The notes: a model not told the origin generated them from the sequence alone. 64,000 bases of DNA from Acinetobacter amyesii (GCF_002018365.1 NZ_MVKX01000003.1:124001-188000); one strand, 5' to 3'. Numbered from the stretch's first letter, positions 53,661 through 63,770 are shown. Translations and numbers: made by a program.

Positions 53661-53691
53661 AAAAAATGCCGACCGAAGTCAGCATTTTATT
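53661..53691 (-). terminator. Terminator after topA
   Basis: AAAATGC-C-GAC-CGAA-GTC-A-GCATTTT, one mismatch in the stem. Confidence 0.72.
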
Positions 53692-53702
53692 GATTTTAAA
53701 GC

Positions 53703-56345
53703 TTAAGCCTCAACCCACTTACCGTCTTGGTACACCAAAGACCATTTGGTTTGTTTTCCTTCAGCATTTTCAGAACCAATATATTGCGCTTGGTTCTTAC
53801 GGCTGAATTTCACTAATGTTGGGTTTCCTTCAGGATCGACATCTGGTGCTTGTAAGATGAACTGATATTTCGCATCCAACTGATCTGCAACAGAACGTAG
53901 TTCCGCGACTTTAGGCGCACGAGTTTCACGAACTTTCGGGAACTTACTTGCAGCTAAGAATAAACCTGCTGCGCCATCACGAAGAACAAAGAAGTCATCA
54001 TGTTTGGTTGAACGTAAGTGCTCCATTTTAATTGGATCTACACGTGGAGGTGCAGGCTGACCGCTCTTCAACACTTTACGTGTATTGTCACAGCTATTAC
54101 ATGCAAAGTAAGGACCGAAACGGCCTGTCTTCAATTGCATTTCGCCATCACATTTGTCGCACGGAATGGTTGGACCATCATAACCTTTGATTTTGAACTC
54201 ACCTTCTTCAAGCTCAAAACCAGCACAGTCTGGGTTATTACCACAGATATGCAACTTACGCCCACCATCAATCACATAGCTATCCATGGCTGTTTCACAG
54301 ATTGGACAGCGTTTTTTCGACATTAAATCTGCTGTTTCTGCCGAATCATCGTCAGACAGTGCAGCCAATGATTCTACAGGTGTCAGGTTCAAAGTTCCCT
54401 TACAACGCTCTTTTGGCGGTAAGTTATAACCTGAACAACCCAAGAACACGCCTGTAGTCCCTGTACGAATCTGCATCGGACGATCACATTCTTTACAGTG
54501 CACAGCATCCACTTCTACAGGTAAATTACGGCGCATGCCATTTTCACCCTGAGCTGTGGTTAAGCGTGTTTTAAAATCACCGTAGAAGCTATTGAGTAAC
54601 TCTTTCCAGTTACGATCACCATCGGCGACTTTATCCAGCTGACCTTCAAGGTCTGCCGTGAATGCATAGTTCATCAAGTTATTGAAGTTTTCATCGAGAC
54701 GGTCTGTCACGATTTCACCCATTTTCTCGGCGAACAAACGACGGTTATCAAGCTTCACATAACCACGGTCTTGAATGGTTGAGATAATCGCAGCATACGT
54801 CGAAGGACGACCAATCCCTTTTTTCTCAAGCTCTTTGACCAATGATGCTTCAGTGAAGCGTGCAGGTGGTTTAGTAAAGTGCTGCGATGGATCTAATTTT
54901 TCAAGTTTCAGTACTTCACCGACTTTTACAGCAGGTAGCAGTACATCATCATCGGATTTGTTTTGACCACGCACTTTGGTAAAACCATCAAAGACCAATG
55001 TACGGCCTTTGGCTTTGAGTTCGACGCCATTGGCATTGACTAAAATCGTTGATGATAAATATTCTGCAGGGGTCATTTGACACGCAACGAACTGACGCCA
55101 AATCAAGTCATAAAGACGCTGTGCATCACGCTCTACACCCACCAAACTATCGCCTTTTAGCGCGACATTTGATGGACGAATCGCTTCATGGGCTTCTTGC
55201 GCACCAGCTTTATTGCCATAGCGATTTGGTTTAGCCGGTAAATATTTTTGACCAAACTCAGTTTCAATATGACCACGAACCATATTTACAGCGTCATCAC
55301 TCAAGAATGTTGAGTCTGTACGCATGTAGGTAATAAAGCCGGCTTCATATAAACGCTGTGCCAACATCATGGTTTTCTTCACAGAAAAACCTAAACGTGT
55401 ACTTGCTGCTTGTTGCAGTGTAGACGTGATGTATGGTGCACTTGGATTAACCTTGGTTGGTTTATCTTCACGAGCTGAAACTGTGTAGTCGGCATCTTTA
55501 ATCAGGTTCAATAAAGCATCCGTTTCAGCTTTATTGTGTAGTTTTAAAGTCTTGCCATTTTGCTTCACTGCTTCTAAGCGGATATCGTCTTTCTTCGACT
55601 TGGTATCTGCAAAAACTTGCCAAAATTCTTCTGGAATGAAGGCACGAATTTCACGTTCACGCTCAACCACAAGTTTAACAGCCACTGATTGCACACGACC
55701 TGCCGATAGACCACGGGCGATTTTTTCCCATAAGAGTGGCGAGATCATAAAGCCCACTATACGGTCAAGGAAACGACGGGCTTGCTGAGCATTCACTTTA
55801 TCTGTATCGAGGCGAGAAGGATGTTTAAACGCTTCTTGGATGGCATTTTTGGTAATTTCGTTGAACACCACACGTTGATAACGTGAGTCGTCACCGCCAA
55901 TGACTTCTTTTAAATGCCAAGCAATTGCTTCTCCTTCCCTATCCATATCCGTTGCGAGATAGACCTCGTCAACTTGCGATGCAAGCTTTTTCAGTTCTGC
56001 AACAACATGTTCTTTACCCGGTAGGACTTCGTACTGTGCCTTCCAGTCATTTTCAGGGTCTACGCCCATACGATTAACCAAAGCTTTTTGTGCTTTTTTG
56101 GCTTTTTCAGCTTCAGTTAATTTTGCACGAGTTACTGGCTTTTTCTCTGCTGTTTTCGCAGAGCCGCCTGTAGGTAAATCACGGACATGACCCACCGATG
56201 ATTTTACGATGTAATCAGAGCCCAAATATTTATTGATTGTTTTCGCTTTTGCAGGCGATTCCACAATCACTAACGCACGCTTTTTCCCAGCATCGGCAGA
56301 TTTTGCTGTGGTACTTTTAGATGTGGACCGAGGAGCGTTCGCCAT
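53703..56345 (-). CDS. topA: DNA topoisomerase I
   Basis: Relaxes negative supercoils by a transient 5'-phosphotyrosine break. 880 aa. TOPRIM domain starts [19 protein letters not shown] and includes [15 protein letters not shown]; the active Tyr is in [10 protein letters not shown]; then [18 protein letters not shown]. Three C-terminal Cys4 zinc ribbons follow: CKECDRP...CKG, CPICETA...CGNNPDCAG and CDKCDGE...CNSCD. An N-terminal basic, Ala/Ser/Lys-rich extension of about 20 residues precedes TOPRIM, and TOPRIM itself is interrupted by a Lys/Ala-rich insert ([20 protein letters not shown]). Confidence 0.97.
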   Translation of the reverse strand: MANAPRSTSKSTTAKSADAGKKRALVIVESPAKAKTINKYLGSDYIVKSSVGHVRDLPTGGSAKTAEKKPVTRAKLTEAEKAKKAQKALVNRMGVDPENDWKAQYEVLPGKEHVVAELKKLASQVDEVYLATDMDREGEAIAWHLKEVIGGDDSRYQRVVFNEITKNAIQEAFKHPSRLDTDKVNAQQARRFLDRIVGFMISPLLWEKIARGLSAGRVQSVAVKLVVEREREIRAFIPEEFWQVFADTKSKKDDIRLEAVKQNGKTLKLHNKAETDALLNLIKDADYTVSAREDKPTKVNPSAPYITSTLQQAASTRLGFSVKKTMMLAQRLYEAGFITYMRTDSTFLSDDAVNMVRGHIETEFGQKYLPAKPNRYGNKAGAQEAHEAIRPSNVALKGDSLVGVERDAQRLYDLIWRQFVACQMTPAEYLSSTILVNANGVELKAKGRTLVFDGFTKVRGQNKSDDDVLLPAVKVGEVLKLEKLDPSQHFTKPPARFTEASLVKELEKKGIGRPSTYAAIISTIQDRGYVKLDNRRLFAEKMGEIVTDRLDENFNNLMNYAFTADLEGQLDKVADGDRNWKELLNSFYGDFKTRLTTAQGENGMRRNLPVEVDAVHCKECDRPMQIRTGTTGVFLGCSGYNLPPKERCKGTLNLTPVESLAALSDDDSAETADLMSKKRCPICETAMDSYVIDGGRKLHICGNNPDCAGFELEEGEFKIKGYDGPTIPCDKCDGEMQLKTGRFGPYFACNSCDNTRKVLKSGQPAPPRVDPIKMEHLRSTKHDDFFVLRDGAAGLFLAASKFPKVRETRAPKVAELRSVADQLDAKYQFILQAPDVDPEGNPTLVKFSRKNQAQYIGSENAEGKQTKWSLVYQDGKWVEA

Positions 56346-56383
56346 AGTTAACCATCATTCCTGTTTAATAGGTTTTTTAAAAT

Positions 56384-56833
56384 TTAAAGTTCAGCCAATG
56401 AATGTAAAAATGCTTTCATATCATCAAGCTGTGTGGCCCTTAAGTCAGATTCTTCGTTCCAATAGAGTCCTACACAGTTTGCCTGCATATCAATAGCATA
56501 AATGCCCTTTAATGTAATGGCTAAATCCTTGAACTTGTCATCACCATGCACCAGTTCAAGTTTGTCATCGACCACTAAAGCACGCATTAAAGGCAAACGC
56601 GCATCTGGAATCAGCACACTGTAATACGCCACCATACTGGCACGTTTTTCAGAAGCCATTGGAATCTTGGTCCAAGCAGGTGCAGCCACTAAACGTGGAT
56701 GCAACCCCATCTTACGCGCCTTCTCACGCATAATACCCAAGGCTTTTTCTCTAGGATTTACTCGAAGTCCAAAAATCGACCCAAGTACAAAGACCACAAT
56801 AAAAACGGTAACCCAGATTCCAGTATTTTCCAT
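56384..56833 (-). CDS. Membrane-anchored hypothetical protein
   Basis: 149 aa. One N-terminal membrane span (IWVTVFIVVFVLGSIFGL), then a basic segment (RVNPREKALGIMREKARKMGLHPRL) and a mixed alpha/beta domain (VAYYSVLIPDARLPLMRALV, AITLKGIYAIDMQANCVGLYW). No family recognised. The soluble part is probably cytoplasmic, given the positive charge after the span. Same strand as topA, 38 bp before its start. Confidence 0.65.
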   Translation of the reverse strand: MENTGIWVTVFIVVFVLGSIFGLRVNPREKALGIMREKARKMGLHPRLVAAPAWTKIPMASEKRASMVAYYSVLIPDARLPLMRALVVDDKLELVHGDDKFKDLAITLKGIYAIDMQANCVGLYWNEESDLRATQLDDMKAFLHSLAEL

Positions 56834-56903
56834 AGCACAACCTTTATATTCCTTTATTAGAGTTGCATAAGCGCAATATAAAACGCAAGTTCACTCGATA
56901 AAA

Positions 56904-57905
56904 TTAATTCAGGAACATCTCGTGGCTATACAGCACTTCGTGACCATTCCAATAGATATATCCTTTTTCGATCAACTCTTTAAGTAATAATCGAACGTCA
57001 GATTGTGGGAACATTTGCTCCAATAAATCACGTAAGGCATAGATATCTTTTGGTTTATCTGACTTTAATTCATGCAATTTTCGGATCACTTCCATTTGCA
57101 CAGGGTCAATTTTATTAAAATTTTTAAACAAGCCTTGCTGTGCAGCCTGAATCATCGACGCCGTATCATCAGTATTTGAGGTTTGATCTTCGAGTGAAGC
57201 AGTAAATGCATTCAGGTCTGTTTTGATGGACAATGCTGTTTCAGCAGTCGCATTTAAATCTAGCTGCACCCATTGTTTGAGTACTTTTTTTCGAATCGAA
57301 ATCTGCTCATCAAAGCGTTTGACGATGTTTAGATTGATCAACATACCGACCAAATGCTGAGCTTTTTCGCTAGAGACTTGCAAAATATTCATCAGCGAAT
57401 TTTTCAGTTTATCCAAACTGTTGGGTTTGCCACTGAGTTTTTCCAGACCATCACAATAGTGTTTAATCAGTAATAAATCAGGTTTATTCCGAATGGTTTC
57501 AAGGTCAGGAATTTTATATTTCACTTTATGTGAAGCTTCTTGTTCTGACTGAATTTGAATGAGATGTGCGCTGAGTCCAGAGCCGTCCAATTGTTCCATC
57601 AGTAATTCAATATCAGGCATCGCTGAAATCACTTCAATATGCGCATCTGGATCCATCAAGGCCATCAGTTGCCCCACAATCACCGCATATTCAAATTCTT
57701 TTTGCGGCGTTTCTGGAATATCCAAAACCACCAATTGGCCACTCGTGATCCACCCTGCAATTTCAGTTAAGTCTTCAAGTGCATATTCAAATTTTCCATT
57801 GCAGCTAAACACATACAAAGTACTGTAATGTTCAATGATATTGCGCAATAGATTTGCTGTGGGCGGGTTATTTTCCAAATCTAGCAGGACAACTTTTTGA
57901 CTCAT
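56904..57905 (-). CDS. Uncharacterised protein with PIN/NYN-like N-terminus and winged-helix C-terminus
   Basis: 333 aa. The N-terminal KVVLLDLENNPPTANLL (Asp9, Glu11) resembles the first strand and acidic loop of PIN/NYN-type nucleases, and alternating hydrophobic strands follow (LYVFSCNGK, LVVLDIPETP, AHIEVISAM). Later halves include two helical domains with winged-helix character (LMNILQVSSEKAQHLVGMLINLNIVKRF, and DIYALRDLLEQMFPQSDVRLLLKELIEKGYIYW). Not a recognised family. Unrelated in sequence to the NYN gene 3 kb away by eye. Function unknown; RNA handling is only a guess. Confidence 0.6.
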   Translation of the reverse strand: MSQKVVLLDLENNPPTANLLRNIIEHYSTLYVFSCNGKFEYALEDLTEIAGWITSGQLVVLDIPETPQKEFEYAVIVGQLMALMDPDAHIEVISAMPDIELLMEQLDGSGLSAHLIQIQSEQEASHKVKYKIPDLETIRNKPDLLLIKHYCDGLEKLSGKPNSLDKLKNSLMNILQVSSEKAQHLVGMLINLNIVKRFDEQISIRKKVLKQWVQLDLNATAETALSIKTDLNAFTASLEDQTSNTDDTASMIQAAQQGLFKNFNKIDPVQMEVIRKLHELKSDKPKDIYALRDLLEQMFPQSDVRLLLKELIEKGYIYWNGHEVLYSHEMFLN

Positions 57906-58037
57906 GAGATGAAATAATGGGTTTCGATCAGCAGATGCGGTGCATTAGACCTGTCACGCTGCAAAAGGTCAAATAAAATTACACCAATCCACAGCTTTGG
58001 CGCTGATTCGTCATCTGCCTGTCATTCAAAATCGACA

Positions 58038-58283
58038 TTAATAATGCGGTGGGCGGTTGGTCATCGGGTCAAATGCCGCGATGCCTTCAGATAAATCTGC
58101 CGATTCAATACGACGATACAACATCTGCATTTGTTTCTTTAAATCAGCGATTTCGGCGTTTTGACGCGCAACTTGATCATTCAGTTGATCAACTAAATCA
58201 TCTAAAAATGCAATTCGGACTTGCAAATCTTCAATGGGTGCGGAAAATGACGCCTGTTCATCAAGATTTTGTTGTGTAGTCAA
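58038..58283 (-). CDS. slyX: SlyX family protein
   Basis: 81 aa coiled-coil protein (VRIAFLDDLVDQLNDQVARQNAEIADLKKQMQMLYRR) ending in the typical RPPHY. Function is unknown in all bacteria. Start: TTG at 58283 with GAGGAG six nt upstream, the best ribosome site around; an ATG at 58316 in frame has none and would overlap the divergent uup leader. Confidence 0.86.
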   Translation of the reverse strand: MTTQQNLDEQASFSAPIEDLQVRIAFLDDLVDQLNDQVARQNAEIADLKKQMQMLYRRIESADLSEGIAAFDPMTNRPPHY

Positions 58284-58317
58284 TTTACACTCCTCATATA
58301 AGATTTCAGGAAACATT

Positions 58318-60222
58318 ATGGCCTATATTACTTTAAGGGACGTCCAGCTTGCGTTTGGCGGACCTTCCCTACTCGACGGCGCGAACTTCAGTTTAGAGCG
58401 TGGCGAACGAGTGTGTTTAATCGGTCGTAATGGTGAAGGTAAGTCTACTTTACTTAAACTGATTGAGGGAACTTTATTGCCAGACGGCGGTGAAGTTTCA
58501 TTGCAAAATGGCATTACCATTTCAATGCTTGCGCAAGATGTCCCCATGGATTCGGGCAAAGTCGCTGATATTGTAGCCGATGGTGCTGGTGAAGCTGCAA
58601 CTGTTCTACGTGCTTATCATGAAGCCAGCGATGCCTGCGTACTCGGCGATATGGACGCCTGTGAGCGCATGGGCAACCTACAACATCAGATGGATCAAAT
58701 GGATGGCTGGTCACTTGAAACTAAAGTGAATGCTATCCTCAGTAAAATGGGCCTAGACCCAGAAGCTGACCTTGCAGATTTGTCTGGTGGTCGTAAGCGT
58801 CGTGTTTTATTGGCACGTGCTCTCTTAACGCAGCCCGATGTATTGCTACTCGACGAACCGACCAACCATTTGGACGTTGAAAGTATTGAATGGCTCGAAA
58901 AATTCTTACTCGATCAAAATAACTTAACCCTGTTGTTTATTTCGCATGACCGTTCATTTGTCGACAATATTGCGACTCGTATTGTGGAACTTGACCGCGG
59001 CATTTTGCGTAGCTATGAAGGTAACTATTCACGTTACCTCGAACTCAAAGCTCAGCAAATGGAAGCGGAAGAAAAGCAAAATGCGCTATTCGATAAAAAA
59101 CTCGCTGAAGAAGAAGTGTGGATTCGTCAGGGCATTAAAGCGCGTCGTACCCGTAACGAAGGTCGTGTTCGTGCTCTAAAAGCGTTGCGTGAAGAGTCTA
59201 AGGCGCGTCGTTCACAACAAGGCAAAGTGAGCATGGCAACGCAAGATGCGCAGCGCTCAGGTAAAGTGGTCTTTGAAATTGAAAACTTGGCTGTGCAATT
59301 TGGCAACAGCGCGCCAATCATCAAAGACTTCTCGGCACTGGTTTTACGTGGTGACCGTATCGGTTTGGTCGGTGACAACGGTGTGGGTAAAACCACCCTC
59401 ATTAAAGCTATTTTGGGTGAGCAAGAACATACTGGTACTGTGAAAACAGGTACACAACTTGAAGTTGCTTACTTTGATCAGCTTCGAAATGCACTTGATC
59501 TTGAAAAATCAGTGAAAGATAACGTCTCTGAAGGCTCAGACCATGTCGATGTCAATGGTAGCCGTCGTCACATCTACAGTTATTTACAAGACTTCTTATT
59601 CTCTCCAGAACGCGCACGTACACCGGTTAAAGCACTGTCTGGGGGTGAGCGTAACCGTATTCTGTTGGCGAAACTGCTACTAAAACCATCGAACCTTATC
59701 GTGATGGACGAACCGACCAACGACTTGGATATGGTGACGCTTGAACTATTAGAAGAAATGCTCAGCGCTTACAAAGGCACACTGTTACTGATTTCGCATG
59801 ACCGTGCATTTATGGACAACGTGGTGACTTCGACTTGGGTCTTTGATGGTAAAGGTCAAATCGATGAATACATCGGCGGTTACCAAGACTATTTGGAACA
59901 ACGTCCTGACCAAACTGTTGTGGATCAAAAAAGCGATGTGAAAAAAGCCATGGCTAAAGCCGAAGCAGCGGCTGCCGCTGCGGTGCCTAAAAAAGTCAAG
60001 CTCAGCTATAAAGACCAACGTGCCCTAGAACAACTGCCAACTGAAATTGAAGCATTGGAACAAGAGCAAGCTGAATTGTCTGAAAAATTAGCCGACGGTT
60101 CTTGGTTTATGACTGACGCCGATGCTGCCACCAAAGCATCACAGCGTCTTGCTGAAATTGATGACGAAATGCTAGAAAAAATGGAACGTTTAGATGAGCT
60201 AGAAACGCTCGCTAAAGGCTAA
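58318..60222 (+). CDS. uup: ABC-F ATPase Uup
   Basis: 634 aa from ATG at 58318 (AGGA six nt upstream); the frame runs 28 codons further but through the slyX start. Two ABC domains: Walker A GRNGEGKST and GDNGVGKTT, signatures LSGGRKRR and LSGGERNR, Walker B LLLDEPTNHLD and IVMDEPTNDLD. Between them the arm linker typical of ABC-F; after them a coiled-coil DNA-binding tail (KLSYKDQRALEQLPTEIEAL). Uup acts on ribosomes and in DNA transposon precise excision; not a membrane transporter. Confidence 0.95.
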   Translation: MAYITLRDVQLAFGGPSLLDGANFSLERGERVCLIGRNGEGKSTLLKLIEGTLLPDGGEVSLQNGITISMLAQDVPMDSGKVADIVADGAGEAATVLRAYHEASDACVLGDMDACERMGNLQHQMDQMDGWSLETKVNAILSKMGLDPEADLADLSGGRKRRVLLARALLTQPDVLLLDEPTNHLDVESIEWLEKFLLDQNNLTLLFISHDRSFVDNIATRIVELDRGILRSYEGNYSRYLELKAQQMEAEEKQNALFDKKLAEEEVWIRQGIKARRTRNEGRVRALKALREESKARRSQQGKVSMATQDAQRSGKVVFEIENLAVQFGNSAPIIKDFSALVLRGDRIGLVGDNGVGKTTLIKAILGEQEHTGTVKTGTQLEVAYFDQLRNALDLEKSVKDNVSEGSDHVDVNGSRRHIYSYLQDFLFSPERARTPVKALSGGERNRILLAKLLLKPSNLIVMDEPTNDLDMVTLELLEEMLSAYKGTLLLISHDRAFMDNVVTSTWVFDGKGQIDEYIGGYQDYLEQRPDQTVVDQKSDVKKAMAKAEAAAAAAVPKKVKLSYKDQRALEQLPTEIEALEQEQAELSEKLADGSWFMTDADAATKASQRLAEIDDEMLEKMERLDELETLAKG

Positions 60223-60242
60223 GTCCACAAATATTCCACACA

Positions 60243-60273
60243 GAAAAAGCCGTATTTCGATACGGCTTTTTTT
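60243..60273. terminator. Terminator after uup
   Basis: AAAAAGCCGTAT-TTCG-ATACGGCTTTTT, perfect stem with a stable UUCG-type tetraloop. Confidence 0.9.
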
Positions 60274-60408
60274 ATGTCATATGACTCGACTGGATGGCTA
60301 ACCTAAATGACGCTGTTTCAAATTGGAGCATCCAGCGTCTGTAAAGACGATTCCGCTAATGTGAAAAGCTTGCTATGGTGACGCTCAACATTAGATTGAG
60401 TCACGAAC

Positions 60409-61170
60409 ATGCAAATTTCAGATCAAATTGTTTTGGTTACAGGAGGCGCACGTGGCCTCGGTTTGGCAATTAGCCAAACTTTAATAGCTGAAGGCGCACG
60501 CGTGGTCGTGAACTATCTATCCAGTCAAACTGCAGCAGAACTGTTGGCGACCGAATTTCCTCAGCAAGTGTTTGCCTATCAAGCAGATGTCACCGATAAA
60601 GCTCAAGTAGAACAGCTTTTTGCCGCAGCAGACGCACATTTTGGTACCGCAATCACCTCTGTCGTAAATAATGCCCTCATCCATTTTCAATTTAATGGCG
60701 ATGCCCGCCCTAAAATGGAAGAACTGACTGCACAGCACTTACAGCAACAGTTTGATGGAGCAGTCGTCGCTGCACTCAACACCACGCAAGCGGCGCTTCC
60801 CAAGATGAAAGCACAGGGTTTTGGTCGCATTGTGAATATTGGTACCAATCTGGTACAAAACCCTGTCGTGCCTTACCACGACTACACTGCAGCAAAAGCG
60901 GCACTTTTGGCCTTCACTCGCACAGCGGCGCATGAGCTGGGTGAGTTTGGGATTAATGTGAATATGCTTTCAGGTGGCTTATTACAAAGCACCGATGCCA
61001 GTAAAGCGACGCCCGATGCCGTGTTTGATTTAATTGCGGCATCGACACCTTTACGCACAGTGACCACGCCTGAAGAATTTGCTGCGGCCATCATGATGTT
61101 CTTGTCCCCTTACTCACGTGCAGTCACCGGGCAGAATTTGATTGTCGATGGCGGTTTAGTCAAAGGTTAA
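60409..61170 (+). CDS. Short-chain dehydrogenase/reductase, FabG-like
   Basis: 253 aa, NAD(P)-dependent oxidoreductase of unknown substrate. Cofactor motif TGGARGLGLAIS (11-22), NNAL (87-90, where NNAG is usual), and Tyr159-x3-Lys163 in DYTAAKAAL. The catalytic Ser, 13 residues before the Tyr, is Thr146 (VNIGTNLVQ). The start ATG is at 60409. Stands alone before the acyltransferase gene. Possibly a keto-ester or keto-acyl reductase, but the Ser to Thr change leaves activity open. Confidence 0.88.
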   Translation: MQISDQIVLVTGGARGLGLAISQTLIAEGARVVVNYLSSQTAAELLATEFPQQVFAYQADVTDKAQVEQLFAAADAHFGTAITSVVNNALIHFQFNGDARPKMEELTAQHLQQQFDGAVVAALNTTQAALPKMKAQGFGRIVNIGTNLVQNPVVPYHDYTAAKAALLAFTRTAAHELGEFGINVNMLSGGLLQSTDASKATPDAVFDLIAASTPLRTVTTPEEFAAAIMMFLSPYSRAVTGQNLIVDGGLVKG

Positions 61171-61257
61171 GTCTGATGCAGCATGAGGTTGAACTTTCTC
61201 TTTCAATTCAGCTTCATGCTAAACTGAACCCTATTTTTTAATCTTTGATTTAGCCCT

Positions 61258-62193
61258 ATGAGTCAAAAGCCAACATATCAACCCGGAAAATTCCAATGGT
61301 CTTTCTTACTTCCTCAGTATTGGGGAATTTGGATAGGGATTGTATTTCTTATGATTTTGGCGATTCTTCCATGGGCAATTCAGTATCGCCTTGGGCAATT
61401 CCTCGGTTCTGTCGCATTTAACAATCTCAAATCACGTCGTAAAACCACGATTCGCAACTTGGAAGTTTGCTTTCCTGAATGGACGTCAGAACAAGTTGAA
61501 GCCAATGCACGACAGGTTTTTATCGACCAAATGATTGGCATTTTTGAAACTTTAAATGCATGGTACAGCCCGCAGTGGTTCAAAAATCGGGTGCAAATTG
61601 AAGGCTTAGAGCATATTCAAAATGCACAAGCTGAAGGCAAAGGTATTTTGCTCCTCGGCACACATTCTACCCTGCTCGATGCAGGTGGTTATTTATGCGC
61701 ACAGTTTTTTGAGCCGGATGTGGTTTATCGTCCGCAAAATAATCCGCTGTTGGATATGTTGATTGTGCGTTGCCGTGGCACCATCTATGCCAACCAAATC
61801 GACCATGATGATATGCGTGGCTTAATTCGTAATCTGAAAAATGGCCATGCCATTTGGTACAGTCCTGATCAGGACTTTGGTTTAAAACAGGGGGTCATGG
61901 CACCGTTTTTTGGTACTCCCGCAGCCACTGTTACTGCACATCGTCGCTTATTAAAAATTGCTAAAGCCGTGGCGATCCCGTTGTATTTTTATCGAGACGG
62001 CGACATCAGCAACCCTCAATATCATGTATTGATTGAACCTGCTTTGGACAATTTTCCGAGTGACGATGACGTTTCGGATGCTATTCGAACCAATAAAATT
62101 ATTGAAAATCAGCTGCGAATCGCACCGACACAATACATGTGGTTCCATCGCCGCTTTAAAACCCGCCCACAAGGCTATGACAAAATCTATTGA
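61258..62193 (+). CDS. LpxL/LpxM-type lipid A acyltransferase
   Basis: 311 aa, membrane-associated (span WGIWIGIVFLMILAILPWAI). GTHSTLLDAGG contains the HX4D catalytic motif; VYRPQNNPLLDMLIVRCRG, WYSPDQDFG and FFGTPAATVTA are further blocks of the lauroyl/myristoyl-ACP-dependent acyltransferases. It would add a secondary acyl chain to lipid A or a related lipid. Its stop overlaps the open frame of the next gene. Chain length and position are not predictable here. Confidence 0.9.
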   Translation: MSQKPTYQPGKFQWSFLLPQYWGIWIGIVFLMILAILPWAIQYRLGQFLGSVAFNNLKSRRKTTIRNLEVCFPEWTSEQVEANARQVFIDQMIGIFETLNAWYSPQWFKNRVQIEGLEHIQNAQAEGKGILLLGTHSTLLDAGGYLCAQFFEPDVVYRPQNNPLLDMLIVRCRGTIYANQIDHDDMRGLIRNLKNGHAIWYSPDQDFGLKQGVMAPFFGTPAATVTAHRRLLKIAKAVAIPLYFYRDGDISNPQYHVLIEPALDNFPSDDDVSDAIRTNKIIENQLRIAPTQYMWFHRRFKTRPQGYDKIY

Positions 62194-62225
62194 GTTCAAC
62201 TCAGCACATAAAAAAGAGAAATGCT

Positions 62226-63338
62226 ATGAAAGTAATGCAGCTTTTACCTGAATTGAACAGTGGTGGTGTCGAGCGAGGAACCTTAGAAATAGCTCGTGCT
62301 TTAGTGACCGCTGGCCATGAGTCCTTAGTGGTTTCAAATGGCGGCCGCATGGTGGCTCAACTGGAAGCTGAAGGCTCAACACACCTCACGCTCGCAATCC
62401 ATAAAAAAGCCTTATCGAGCTTATGGCAAATTCGTCCTCTACGTAAACTGATTGAGCAGCATCAACCAGATATCGTGCATGTGCGATCACGTGTCCCCGC
62501 GTGGCTCACGCATTTTGCCCTCAAAGGGATTCCAGCTAACAAGCGACCTCATTTGATTTCAACTGTACATGGCTTTTATTCGATTAATCGCTACAGTCAA
62601 ATCATGACACAGGCTGAAAAAGTCATTGCGGTCTCGGATAGTGTTGTCAAATACATCACGGACAACTATAAAAACTGTCCTACCGAGGACATTGTGCGTA
62701 TTTATCGTGGTATCGACCCTGCTGCTTTTCCACATGGCTATCAACCCTCAGCACAGTGGCTCAATCAAACCCTAAAAGACTTCCCTGAACTGGAAAATAA
62801 ACGTCTAATTTGCTTACCAGGCCGTATCACCCGTTTGAAAGGTCATGAAACCCTGATCCATTTAATGGAACAGCTACAAGCACAGTATCCCGACGTACAT
62901 GCGGTGGTAGTCGGTGGTGCTGATCCGAAAAAAGCGGCTTATTTACAAGAAATGCAAGACAGCATTGCGGCTAAAGGACTGAGTGATCGGATTACTTTTG
63001 TCGGTCACCGTTCAGATATCCGTGAATGGTTAGCTTTTAGCGATTTGGTTTTATCTTTGTCGAGCCAAGCGGAAACCTTTGGACGGACCGTACTCGAAGC
63101 ACTGTCTGTAGGTACACCTGTGATTGGTTGGAACCGTGGTGGCGTGGCTGAAATTTTATCGAATGTCTATCCGCAAGGTTTAGTCACTGTCGATGATGAA
63201 ACACAATTACTCGATACCTTAAAGTTGCATTTAGACCAACCACAACACGTGCAGCCTATCAGCATGTTTAGTTTAAAAGAGATGTGTGATCAGACTTTGG
63301 AGTTGTATACGCAAGTGGTCTCTCAGCATTCAGCTTGA
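62226..63338 (+). CDS. Glycosyltransferase family 4
   Basis: 370 aa GT-B fold. N-terminal LLPELNSGGVERGTLEIARAL (sugar-acceptor loop with GGVERG), a middle ISTVHGFYSINRYSQ region, and the C-terminal nucleotide-sugar part GRITRLKGHETLI, VVVGGADPKK and the Glu-x7-Glu motif in SSQAETFGRTVLEAL. Start: ATG at 62226 after AGAG; the frame extends 12 codons upstream. Directly after the LpxL-like gene, so it probably builds the lipooligosaccharide core or a surface glycan. Confidence 0.9.
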   Translation: MKVMQLLPELNSGGVERGTLEIARALVTAGHESLVVSNGGRMVAQLEAEGSTHLTLAIHKKALSSLWQIRPLRKLIEQHQPDIVHVRSRVPAWLTHFALKGIPANKRPHLISTVHGFYSINRYSQIMTQAEKVIAVSDSVVKYITDNYKNCPTEDIVRIYRGIDPAAFPHGYQPSAQWLNQTLKDFPELENKRLICLPGRITRLKGHETLIHLMEQLQAQYPDVHAVVVGGADPKKAAYLQEMQDSIAAKGLSDRITFVGHRSDIREWLAFSDLVLSLSSQAETFGRTVLEALSVGTPVIGWNRGGVAEILSNVYPQGLVTVDDETQLLDTLKLHLDQPQHVQPISMFSLKEMCDQTLELYTQVVSQHSA

Positions 63339-63407
63339 TTGACTCCTCGCCATAGATCTTTGCTGTGCAGGATAACGCTCTGGAAATCTTTTTAATTCAG
63401 CATCTAG

Positions 63408-63441
63408 AAAGGATATTGTGAAATGTACAATATCCTTTTTT
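63408..63441. terminator. Terminator after the glycosyltransferase gene
   Basis: AAAGGATATTGT-GAAATGT-ACAATATCCTTT followed by T; 12-bp stem. Confidence 0.87.
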
Positions 63442-63464
63442 ATTATGAATGACTCAATGGTGAT

Positions 63465-63770
63465 TCAACCCTTCCATACTCGGTATCGGGCCATCAACCA
63501 AAGGATTAACGGCAGTAACAAGACATTCAAAATATGTTGCAAACTTTGCCCTATACGCCAATAACCTCTATCTAAAATATCATGCCGTGCATTAAACAAT
63601 TCCAACCCCACTGCGACGACCACAGCGCTCCAAATCGCATAATGTGATTTCAATTGGCGGTGATGGCAAAAGGCCACAAAAAAGAACAGGATTAAGCCAA
63701 GGTAAATGGAAAGTGCGTCGGTGGATAAGTGTGTAATCTGCAATATTTTCTGGTGCCATTCGGACAGCAT
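63465..63770 (-). CDS. Small membrane protein, function unknown
   Basis: 101 aa with three hydrophobic segments (LSIYLGLILFFFVAFC, AIWSAVVVAVGLELF, HILNVLLLPLILWLMARY). No family recognised. Start: ATG at 63770 has GAGG six nt upstream; an ATG four codons earlier overlaps that site. Between converging terminators, so transcribed alone. Confidence 0.65.
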   Translation of the reverse strand: MLSEWHQKILQITHLSTDALSIYLGLILFFFVAFCHHRQLKSHYAIWSAVVVAVGLELFNARHDILDRGYWRIGQSLQHILNVLLLPLILWLMARYRVWKG

